Shown piece by piece: positions 8,546 to 16,554 of a stretch of DNA of 39,060 nt. Location of the stretch: assembly GCA_013151735.1 (NCBI GenBank), contig JAADHR010000182.1, forward strand, positions 1 through 39,060, read 5' to 3'. Below the pieces are notes generated by a model that worked only from the letters and a program-made list of their open reading frames with translations, searched no databases and was not told the origin of the DNA. Positions within the stretch are counted from its first letter, which is position 1. Every line of letters begins with the position of its first letter. Origin of the DNA: Calditrichota bacterium (lineage in GTDB: Bacteria; Zhuqueibacterota; JdFR-76; BMS3Abin05). The translations under genes were made by a program, and so were the position numbers.

Positions 8546-9609
8546 GTAGGCAACCCTTCCAAATCACACACCCTTCTGACACCACGCACAAAATAATCAA
8601 AAACGATGCTTCCCCGGTACATCTGTGAAAAAATCATTTCATCGGAAACGTTCCGAATGGATTGTACATCCCTGTGCTTGCGACGTATTTTTATTCCATG
8701 CACCAGAATGAAAGCCCCTGCGCGGAGAACCGCCCATGCCCGTTTAACATCCAACTTGGCTACCGAAACCCAAAACGTAAGTCCTTCAAAAACCAGTCGA
8801 ACCGGAATAAGCCACACCAGTGTTTTAAACGAATAATTTTTTAGCAGCATCATCCAATTATTTCGATGGTTCAAATACATCTTTCGATGCGCTTCATGCC
8901 CCAACGAATAGCCGGAATAGTGGTACACCTGACTTTTGGAATCTGACAGAACGGAATACCCCAAAAGGTGAAACCGCCAATTCAGGTCAATTTCCTCCAT
9001 GTGGGCAAAAAAATCCTCATCCAGCAGCCCGGATTGGCTGAGAACAGCCGTTCGAATCATTATCGCTGTGCCGGATGCCCAGAAAATCCGAAAGCGGCCT
9101 TCGTACTGTCCGGTATCCGTTTCAAGAGCGTCGAAAATCCGCCCGATGGCAAAGGGGTAACCAAAGCGGTCAATCAGTCCTCCCATGCCGCCCGCGTAAT
9201 CAAACTTGCCAGGGAACCGCATGGAGAGTATTTTCGGCTGACAGGCTGCAGCATTCGGATAATCTTCCATACACGCCACCAACGGTTCCAACCAATTTTC
9301 GCCGACTTCCGTATCATTATTCAGCAGGACGGCGTAGGGTGTTTCCACCCGCCGAAGCCCCACATTGCACCCTCCGGCAAATCCCAGATTTTGCTCGTTT
9401 TTTACAATCTCAAAATCAGAGGTCGGCAAAATGGCGCTTACCTTCTCTGCAGAAAGGTCAGAACCATTGTCGATGATAAGCACCCGAAATGGCACTTTCT
9501 TTTCATTTTTCAAAGAACGCAGACACGCATACAGAATATCGCTTTGCCCGATATGGGGAATAACTATGGTGACAATGATTTTATTTTCTGTCGGCGTTTT
9601 TATTCCCAT
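8533..9609 (-). CDS. family 2 glycosyltransferase (WbbL/rhamnosyltransferase-like)
   Basis: 358 residues. GT-A family 2 enzyme: TIVIPHIG, VLIIDNGSDLSA, NLGFAGGCNVGL and LLNNDTEVGENW (donor and metal site), then GLLDEDFFAHMEEIDLNWR, the usual acceptor-side ED motif of WbbL-like rhamnosyltransferases. A hydrophobic stretch and basic residues at about 265-325 may hold it at the membrane. The start codon ATG follows directly on the TAA stop of the DUF2723 gene (TAAATG), so the two are coupled. Together with rfbD it suggests assembly of a rhamnose-containing glycan; the true donor is not provable here. Confidence 0.88.
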   Translation of the reverse strand: MGIKTPTENKIIVTIVIPHIGQSDILYACLRSLKNEKKVPFRVLIIDNGSDLSAEKVSAILPTSDFEIVKNEQNLGFAGGCNVGLRRVETPYAVLLNNDTEVGENWLEPLVACMEDYPNAAACQPKILSMRFPGKFDYAGGMGGLIDRFGYPFAIGRIFDALETDTGQYEGRFRIFWASGTAIMIRTAVLSQSGLLDEDFFAHMEEIDLNWRFHLLGYSVLSDSKSQVYHYSGYSLGHEAHRKMYLNHRNNWMMLLKNYSFKTLVWLIPVRLVFEGLTFWVSVAKLDVKRAWAVLRAGAFILVHGIKIRRKHRDVQSIRNVSDEMIFSQMYRGSIVFDYFVRGVRRVCDLEGLPTWIE

Positions 9610-12228
9610 TTATTTTTTAGGTTGAAGCGGCAGTTTGGCTGCCCCTCCAGCAATGGAATCCTTACTGGTTTTTGCAAGTTCGCTCTGTAAATTGCGAATA
9701 ATGGACTGTGCCTGTTTATCATTCGGATGCCGCTCCAGCCATTTTTGCATGAGTTGTATGCCATCCGAATAGCGTTTAAAGCTGCGGTAATAGTCCAGCA
9801 ACCAGACATACGCTTCCACGCTGTCCGGTTTTTTGGCGATAATCGCTTTGGCCCGTTTCTCAAATTCTTCCGGTTTTCCCGCATCCCAGTACATTTTTCC
9901 AATGGAAAGCACGACGCGGTCATCCCGAATCGGAATCAAATTCTCAGGCATGAGATATTCCATTCGATCCAACACCTGAATAACCTTGTTCATTTGCCGT
10001 TTCATGCGATAGTAAGCCGCCAGACGCAGAAAGGCAGAGCGGTAGTTGATGAGCAATCCCTTGGTTTTATCATCAAGATAAACCTTGGGATTATTAAGAT
10101 TTCTGAAAAGAAATTTGTGAAACAGGTTTTCCCACAAGCGATGGGCACTGATTTCAATCCCCCTAAAGGGGATAACCTTAAAGGCCATCCCGTCCATTCG
10201 CAGGTAGGGATTCAGTCCGATCTTATTTTCATCCGAAACCGTAACCGCAAAATAGATGGGTTTTCGCCAGTTATCGGTCATCATAATATTCAGCACCATG
10301 AGGTCCTGAACCCGAAGCGCCCGCCCTGCAACCGTTGGTTTGACCGTAAATTTAATCTTCCCGCTCTGATCCAGCGGCCTGTTCGGAAGCTCGTTCCATT
10401 TCCTCATATCGGCAATCTCATTTTTATAAACGGTATCCGGTACACCGATTTCAACGGTTTGAGGTTTATCCCAGGGGTACAGCCCAATGCGCTCAATTTC
10501 CTGATCCGTAAGGGAGATGGGAACCCGCGGCGCACGATGTTTGAGCTGTTTAATGTACCACGGAGTATTCAAAAGAGAAAGATTGACAAGCCGCACATCC
10601 GTTCGGATATTTTTCACGTACTGTAAATACCAGAGCGGAAAGGTGTCGTTGTCTCCATTGGTAAAAATGACTCCGTTGGGTTCACAGGTTTGGAGAATGT
10701 TGTAGGAGTAATCGTACGGAACATAATTTCCGGAACGATCGTGTGAATGGAAATTAAAGGCAAACATATTAATCGGAACAGCAACCGCCATCACCAAAAG
10801 GGCCACAAGGATAGCCGGGCGGAGCCATGTCTTTCGATTTTGAAGAAATTCCTTAATCGCCTCCATCACAGCGGTAGCGCCTATTCCAATCCAGATCGCA
10901 AATGCGTAAAAGCTTCCCACGTAGGAATAATCCCGCTCTCTGGGCTGCGGGTTGTCCTGATTCACGTACAGCACAATGGCCAGACCCATCATGAAGAAGA
11001 GAAACAGAACGGCCAGACCCCGTTTCCAATCCTTTGTAAAGTGATGAACCGCTCCAATCATTCCCAATAAGAACGGCAGGCCATACAATCCCCTGAGACT
11101 CAAAATCTCGGCAATATAACCGTCCCTTCCAATTGTTGTCCCGGTCCCAATGAACTGCCACCCAAAATAGCGGACATACATTTTACTGATCTGATACGAC
11201 CAAAACGGGGCTTTTCTTGAAAAGATGGTCAGCAGCATGCTGTTCTCGCCGTATTGTTTTCGGGCCAGATAATCCTTGATGGCCGTCCAGGTTTCGGGAT
11301 CATTTTCATCAATAGGCGGATTCATTTTTGATCGAATAAAAATAATCAGATACGCTGTATATCCGATCACAAACAGCAATGGAATGATCCACCACAATTT
11401 GAATGCCTTTTTGTCCACCTTCCACAAATAGTACAGGGTGCCGACCAGCACAATAACAAACGTGACTTGAAAGAATTTCCAGGCGGAGGCCTGATGCGCC
11501 ATGAATTGCTGGTAGGACATTTTGGTCGGATCATAATGGAAAAACAAAATGTAGAGCATAATCGGAACCCCTGCCTGCAGTAAAACCACCCAGACCAACC
11601 GCTTGATTGTGAGATTGTCCTCAAAATAAACGATCATAAAAATGAAAGGAAAGGCAAGTAGATTCAGAAGATGGACGCCTGTGGCCAGCCAGAAAAGGTA
11701 AACAATCAGGACCATCCATTTTTCATTGAAGGGACCGACAGGGTTATCCTTCCAATACAGGGTTAACCAAACCACCAGCGAGGTAAAAAGCATACTCATG
11801 GCGTAGACTTCGGCTTCAACGGCATTAAACCAGAAGCTGTCCGAAAAGGCAAAGGCCAGAGCTCCAATAACGGCCCCGCCGTAGGTAATCCAACGATCGG
11901 TGGCATTCTTGGGTTCACCCTTCCAAATGTTAATCAAGCGGACAATGACCAGATACAATAGCATAATGGTAAATGCACTGGACAACACCGAAATAAAATT
12001 CACCCGCCATGCCACATTCATGAATGGGAACAAGGTGAACAGCCGGCCAATAATGGTAAAAAGAGGGGCGCCTGGAGGATGCATGACACTCATGGTGTAC
12101 GAACATGCAATAAACTCACCGCAATCCCAAAACGATACATCCGGGGCAATTGTGCGCAAATACGTCAGAAAAGCTATTGCAAACACACCAATCGCTACCC
12201 AGCGATTCACAATCCGATTTTTCTCCAT
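9610..12228 (-). CDS. DUF2723 multi-pass membrane protein, putative lipid-linked-sugar glycosyltransferase with C-terminal TPR
   Basis: About 872 residues. The N-terminal 500 residues hold about twelve hydrophobic segments with the DUF2723 signature near the start: DVSFWDCGEFIAC and MHPPGAPLF. The family resembles protein O-mannosyltransferases (GT-C fold), with the acidic residues of the first periplasmic loop in the expected place. A soluble domain follows, then helical TPR-like repeats (about 740-860). The likely role is transfer of a polyprenyl-linked sugar to surface proteins or glycans at the periplasmic face (family inference). Two start codons are possible; the GGAGG Shine-Dalgarno lies one base from the ATG at 12237 but ten bases from the ATG at 12228, so I prefer 12228. 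It heads the glycan operon. Confidence 0.85.
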   Translation of the reverse strand: MEKNRIVNRWVAIGVFAIAFLTYLRTIAPDVSFWDCGEFIACSYTMSVMHPPGAPLFTIIGRLFTLFPFMNVAWRVNFISVLSSAFTIMLLYLVIVRLINIWKGEPKNATDRWITYGGAVIGALAFAFSDSFWFNAVEAEVYAMSMLFTSLVVWLTLYWKDNPVGPFNEKWMVLIVYLFWLATGVHLLNLLAFPFIFMIVYFEDNLTIKRLVWVVLLQAGVPIMLYILFFHYDPTKMSYQQFMAHQASAWKFFQVTFVIVLVGTLYYLWKVDKKAFKLWWIIPLLFVIGYTAYLIIFIRSKMNPPIDENDPETWTAIKDYLARKQYGENSMLLTIFSRKAPFWSYQISKMYVRYFGWQFIGTGTTIGRDGYIAEILSLRGLYGLPFLLGMIGAVHHFTKDWKRGLAVLFLFFMMGLAIVLYVNQDNPQPRERDYSYVGSFYAFAIWIGIGATAVMEAIKEFLQNRKTWLRPAILVALLVMAVAVPINMFAFNFHSHDRSGNYVPYDYSYNILQTCEPNGVIFTNGDNDTFPLWYLQYVKNIRTDVRLVNLSLLNTPWYIKQLKHRAPRVPISLTDQEIERIGLYPWDKPQTVEIGVPDTVYKNEIADMRKWNELPNRPLDQSGKIKFTVKPTVAGRALRVQDLMVLNIMMTDNWRKPIYFAVTVSDENKIGLNPYLRMDGMAFKVIPFRGIEISAHRLWENLFHKFLFRNLNNPKVYLDDKTKGLLINYRSAFLRLAAYYRMKRQMNKVIQVLDRMEYLMPENLIPIRDDRVVLSIGKMYWDAGKPEEFEKRAKAIIAKKPDSVEAYVWLLDYYRSFKRYSDGIQLMQKWLERHPNDKQAQSIIRNLQSELAKTSKDSIAGGAAKLPLQPKK

Positions 12229-12317
12229 CCGTTTCATTCCTCCAAGCTAATAGAATTCCATTCAAATTGCTCTAAAAAATAAATCAAAAGATAGGCATTC
12301 TTACGACGAACCAAAAT

Positions 12318-12722
12318 CTATTTGCCCCCTTCATCTGTTTTTTTCTCTTTTTCTTCTTCCTTCACGTTTTCTTTTTTCTCACTTTCCGAGGCAGGCTTTT
12401 TCTCTTCCTGCGCTTTTTCCTGAGCCTTTTTCTCCTGCTCTTTTCGCTCTTTCTCCAGTTCATCCACGAAATTCAATTTCAATTCCGATAGGGTGCGGTC
12501 CAAAACCCGGATTTCATTTTCTGTTAGATTACCCTGTGTTTTGGCTTTAATCATGTCCAGCATATCAATGGACAATTGTGCCTGATTCAGATCGCGCTCA
12601 ATTTTATCGGTAAGAGGATTTTTGATCTTTCCCATTTGCTGCCAGGCGGCTGTTTCAAATGTCATAATCAACTGCAGGAACAGTATTTCATTTTTCTGAT
12701 CATTAGAAATGTCCTGGGCCAT
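12318..12722 (-). CDS. DUF1844 domain protein
   Basis: About 134 residues. DUF1844 signature: FLQLIMTFETAAWQQMGKI followed by NQAQLSIDMLDMIKAKTQGNLT. The C-terminal 45 residues are a highly charged Lys/Glu-rich low-complexity tail that is probably disordered. The function of the family is unknown; members are small cytoplasmic proteins in FCB, delta-proteobacterial and related genomes. The start is set by an AAGGAGG Shine-Dalgarno eight bases before the ATG at 12720-12722; an earlier in-frame ATG overlaps that ribosome site and is less likely. Confidence 0.85.
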   Translation of the reverse strand: MAQDISNDQKNEILFLQLIMTFETAAWQQMGKIKNPLTDKIERDLNQAQLSIDMLDMIKAKTQGNLTENEIRVLDRTLSELKLNFVDELEKERKEQEKKAQEKAQEEKKPASESEKKENVKEEEKEKKTDEGGK

Positions 12723-12893
12723 GAGTTTTCCCTCCTTCATTTTTGGAACAATGCTGTTCTTACTCTACCCCAAATTCTCTAAAAATGAATATATTCCCTT
12801 CTGATTTCTTCCAATGCTTCGAGACGTTTTTCAAAAGGCTGTGACTAACAAAACGCGAAATCACTTTGTTTTTCAAAAATTTTTATCTTTTTA

Positions 12894-12960
12894 ACCTGTA
12901 TTATTCATAAAATTTCGCCACAAAGACCCTAAGTCACGAAGATTACTATAATTAAAATTA
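12894..12960. repeat. dispersed 67-bp intergenic repeat, copy A
   Basis: Between DUF1844 and recG. It aligns without gaps to 19940-20006: by hand I count 55 identical of 67 positions. The conserved core is CACAAAGACCC followed by AGTCACGAAG. No coding potential is seen in it. Confidence 0.7.
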
Positions 12961-13001
12961 GCTGTTTTATCCATTTTCCGCTTTCAAAAATACAGGCAAC
13001 G

Positions 13002-15098
13002 TTAGCCAATTTTTATTAGACCCCATTTATCCCGATATCGTTCCAAAAAGAATTCCCGGACGCGGGCATGATCATGTAATTTCAGCGCCGGGTCTGTTTG
13101 AACCAGATGAAAGGCTTCTTTTCGCGCCTTTTTTAGCAGATCGGAATCCTCCACAATATGAGCCAATTTCAATTGCGGCATCCCGTGCTGCCGGGTGCCA
13201 AAAAATTCACCGGGGCCGCGCAGCTTTAAATCCACTTCCGCCAGTTTAAACCCGTCTTCGGTCGATTTCATGGCCGCCAACCGCTGTCGGGCCTCTTTTG
13301 AAATGGGCTGGTAGGCCAGTAAAATACAGTACGCCTGATCCGCCCCGCGCCCCACACGCCCCCGAAGCTGGTGAAGCTGGGTTAATCCAAACCGTTCGGC
13401 ATGCTCCACTACCATCACCGTGGCGTTGGGAACATCCACTCCCACCTCAATGACCGTTGTGCTGACTAAAAGCCGAATTTTCCCCTGTTTAAACGCCTCC
13501 ATTGCGGCTTCTTTTTCGCTGGCTTTCATTCTCCCGTGAAGAAGGCCGATGGGAGTATCGCTAAAAATTCCCCGCCGAAAGGATTCGTATGCTTCAGTCG
13601 CCGCCCGCAAATCCATCTTTTCCGATTCTTCCACCAGCGGGAACACCACATAGGCCTGCCGCCCGGACTGAAGTTGCGCCTTTACAAATTTGTAAATATC
13701 CTCCCGTTTTTTCTCCGTGCGCCAGGTGGTAATGACCGGCTTCCGGTTGGCCGGTTTTTCATCCAGAACGGAAACATCCAGATCGCCGTAAACGGTAAGC
13801 GAAAGTGTGCGCGGAATCGGTGTTGCCGTCATGATCAGCACATCCGGCCGTTTTCCCTTTGCACGCAGAGTTGCCCGCTGCAACACGCCAAACCGATGCT
13901 GCTCGTCGATCACCACTAATCCAAGCGCTTTAAAATTCACCGACTCCTGAATCAGGGCATGGGTGCCAATGGCCATATCCAGATACCCCTCCCGTAAGGC
14001 TTTCAAGGCGCTTTCTTTTTCCTTTTTCTTTTGGCTTCCCGTGAGCAGTGCCACTCGAACCCCCAGGCGCTCCAACATCCGATGAAACGTCAGGTAGTGT
14101 TGCTCCGCCAGAATTTCCGTTGGAACCATTAACGCGGCCTGAAATCCGTTTTCCACCGCCAGAAGCATGGCCACCAGAGCCACAATCGTCTTTCCGGAGC
14201 CCACGTCTCCCTGAAGCAGGCGATTCATAGGCATGGGCTTTTTCATATCTGACCAAATCTCGCGGATGACCCGCTTCTGGGCATCGGTCAGCCGAAACGG
14301 CAGATTTTCAACCAGATTTCGCGTGCGCTTTCCAACGGCAGCAAAGGCAATTCCCTCTTCTTTTTGACGGGAAAGATACCGGCGGTACGCCAGCATAAGT
14401 TGCAAAAAGAAGAGTTCCTCAAACTTCAACCGGCGAATGGCTGATTCCAACTGTTCGGGCGAATCCGGAAAGTGAATGGCACTGACGGCCTCCCGCCTGC
14501 CCAAAAGCCCGTGGCGGCGGCGCAGGTCATCCGGCAAATTTTCCGTTACAAATTGGGAATAATCCAGAACGGCCCGATACAAAATGCGCCGGATTCCACG
14601 GCTGTCCAGGCCCACATCGCTCAAATCGTGGGTTGTGTGATACTGAGGCAGAATTTTTCCCGTGTTCAATTTTTCGCCGTCATTAAAATCGGAAATTCTG
14701 TCAATGTCAGGGTGCGTTATCTGAAATCCCCCAAAAAAGCGCACCTTTCCGCTTACGGCAAGGGTTTCTCCCAATTGAAATTTATTCTTCAGATAAAACC
14801 CGCCCTTGAACCACACACAATTCAGCTCACCGGTACCATCGAACAAACGAAGCACAAAGCGCGATTTTCGACCCGGGATCATCCGGAAAGAGGTAACCTT
14901 GCCCACGACCGTGGCATCCATTCCGGCCCTTAAATCCCGAATCTCGCTCACGTGCTGGCGGTCCAAATAAGCCCGTGGAAAATACTCCAGCAGTTCTTCG
15001 ACGGTTTTAATGCCGATTTTTTCAAGGAACACACCCCTCTTTTCGCCAATCCCCCTCAAAAAGCGAATCGAGGTTTTAAGAGGCTTCTTCTCTACCAT
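13002..15098 (-). CDS. recG: ATP-dependent DNA helicase RecG
   Basis: 698 residues, normal RecG length. RecG is a superfamily 2 helicase that reverses stalled forks and branch-migrates Holliday junctions. Seen in order: an N-terminal wedge/OB-fold region (about 60-135, VVGKVTSFRMIPGRK), Walker A LLQGDVGSGKT (near 297-304), DEQH Walker B (398-401), TATPIPRT (motif III), TVIEVGVDVPNA, and QLRGRVGRG (motif VI). The C-terminal GPGEFFGTRQ is typical. The start overlaps the stop of the DUF4139 gene by seven bases and no clear Shine-Dalgarno is visible, which suggests translational coupling. Confidence 0.97.
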   Translation of the reverse strand: MVEKKPLKTSIRFLRGIGEKRGVFLEKIGIKTVEELLEYFPRAYLDRQHVSEIRDLRAGMDATVVGKVTSFRMIPGRKSRFVLRLFDGTGELNCVWFKGGFYLKNKFQLGETLAVSGKVRFFGGFQITHPDIDRISDFNDGEKLNTGKILPQYHTTHDLSDVGLDSRGIRRILYRAVLDYSQFVTENLPDDLRRRHGLLGRREAVSAIHFPDSPEQLESAIRRLKFEELFFLQLMLAYRRYLSRQKEEGIAFAAVGKRTRNLVENLPFRLTDAQKRVIREIWSDMKKPMPMNRLLQGDVGSGKTIVALVAMLLAVENGFQAALMVPTEILAEQHYLTFHRMLERLGVRVALLTGSQKKKEKESALKALREGYLDMAIGTHALIQESVNFKALGLVVIDEQHRFGVLQRATLRAKGKRPDVLIMTATPIPRTLSLTVYGDLDVSVLDEKPANRKPVITTWRTEKKREDIYKFVKAQLQSGRQAYVVFPLVEESEKMDLRAATEAYESFRRGIFSDTPIGLLHGRMKASEKEAAMEAFKQGKIRLLVSTTVIEVGVDVPNATVMVVEHAERFGLTQLHQLRGRVGRGADQAYCILLAYQPISKEARQRLAAMKSTEDGFKLAEVDLKLRGPGEFFGTRQHGMPQLKLAHIVEDSDLLKKARKEAFHLVQTDPALKLHDHARVREFFLERYRDKWGLIKIG

Positions 15099-16468
15099 TC
15101 ATAACGAACCGTGTAGGTTACTTTTGCTGCATTATGTGAGCCGACCTTTACATGAAAAATGATGGTGCGCGCATCTTTCTTCTCAAATTTCCGGCTCGAT
15201 TTACGTATCGTCCACTGACTTTGTGGAGCCCGATAGTTTAAATGTTCAATGACATCAACGGTTACCGGCTGGTCTTTAAAATTCCGAATTTCCATAAGAT
15301 AACTCTCTTCCCTCACCCGTTTTGCAACTCTTTTTACGCGGGTTTGGGTGCGCGTACCGCGAATATCAAAGGCATTTCCCACGTTTAGGGTTACCATTTC
15401 CCCCTTGGGCGTGTGATCAATCCAATCTTCACCCAGGAAAATGGAGCTTCGCGGGCCATCTTTCTGATAAATACGAAATTTGCCGGCCGGCAAAGGCTGA
15501 CCGATTCCCTCCGTTTTGGTATTGCGAAAGCGCAAAAAGACCTTTACCACTTTCCCCCAGCGTGCTCCGTCAAATTTGTAAATCTTCTGAAATTTTACCT
15601 GTTTTGAGCCGAAAAGGGGAATCTGTTTGGTCTCATTTTGTTTGAGGGTTGTTTTCCCCTTCAGGTTGTAGAGATGATATTCGAATGCCGCCCGTTCCGA
15701 GAAACGCGGCACCGCCGCCTGTACCGTTGTTTTCATCAACCGATTTTCATAGGCCATGGGTCTTCTCCCGGAGACCCGATGCGGCTGCCCGGCCACCAAT
15801 TTTAATGCGGCCCCGGCAAATGCAGCCCCGGAGTGATTTTCGAGACTTGCCCAACCCGACACGTCAAGGCGATTTCCCTTCCCGGAAAGCACCCCAACGT
15901 ATTCTGCATGCCAGCTCATCCCGGAAGTCAGATATTCCACCTGCATCAGTTGTTTTTTTGTGACCGGTTTTTCAAGTGTCCAGATCAGCGTGGGACGCGT
16001 GATCAATCCCTCCGGAAGTTCCCGAAATGTGTACTGAACAATTTCGTCATTCCGGACCGAAACAATCGATTTGTCCTGAGTTTCCAGAATTACGGATTCC
16101 CCGGCACTCAACAGCCTTCCCGAAAGCGTCGACTGATCCTTTAATTTCAGTTGAACGGTTTGATCGATGTATTTTCGGAACAATTTTCGGACATTCACCA
16201 GATCGTATTCAAAATTCTGCTCCAGGATAGCATTTCGGTAGCCACCAAGCCAGTGCAAATGGACCGATGTGGGATCGATTTGCGTGGGAACATTCTCCCA
16301 CCGAACCAGCGTTTCCCCGCCGGTTGGCAGAACCGGCCGTATCTCTTCTACCAACGCCAAATTGTTTGAATACACCGTCACCGAAACACTCTTCTTGCCT
16401 GAACCCGCCTGACCGGTCACGGGGAGCCACAAAACGAGAAAAACGCCAATAATTGCTATTTTTTTCAT
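15092..16468 (-). CDS. DUF4139 domain exported protein
   Basis: About 458 residues. A clear signal peptide (MKKIAIIG then a hydrophobic core, cleavage near GQA) points to the periplasm or outer membrane. The remainder fits the DUF4139 mucoidy-inhibitor-like family: VTVYSNNLALVEE at the N-terminus, a repeat of beta strands, MSWHAEYVG, and ENHSGAAFAGAALKLVAG. Function unknown. The upstream in-frame TTG at 16477 is one base from its AGGA motif, whereas the ATG at 16468 is at ten bases, so I use 16468. It is directly upstream of, and overlaps, recG, with no obvious functional link. Confidence 0.82.
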   Translation of the reverse strand: MKKIAIIGVFLVLWLPVTGQAGSGKKSVSVTVYSNNLALVEEIRPVLPTGGETLVRWENVPTQIDPTSVHLHWLGGYRNAILEQNFEYDLVNVRKLFRKYIDQTVQLKLKDQSTLSGRLLSAGESVILETQDKSIVSVRNDEIVQYTFRELPEGLITRPTLIWTLEKPVTKKQLMQVEYLTSGMSWHAEYVGVLSGKGNRLDVSGWASLENHSGAAFAGAALKLVAGQPHRVSGRRPMAYENRLMKTTVQAAVPRFSERAAFEYHLYNLKGKTTLKQNETKQIPLFGSKQVKFQKIYKFDGARWGKVVKVFLRFRNTKTEGIGQPLPAGKFRIYQKDGPRSSIFLGEDWIDHTPKGEMVTLNVGNAFDIRGTRTQTRVKRVAKRVREESYLMEIRNFKDQPVTVDVIEHLNYRAPQSQWTIRKSSRKFEKKDARTIIFHVKVGSHNAAKVTYTVRYEW

Positions 16469-16554
16469 GATTTTCAATTCCTATGTCCAAACATCTGCAA
16501 AAAACACAAGAGATGTCTGCATCAATTAAACGGCCCCGAAGCCGCCTGGGCGGA

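Noticed and set aside
9727-10626. Plus-strand open frame of about 299 codons
   Set aside because: Antisense to the DUF2723 gene, with no recognisable protein features or ribosome site.
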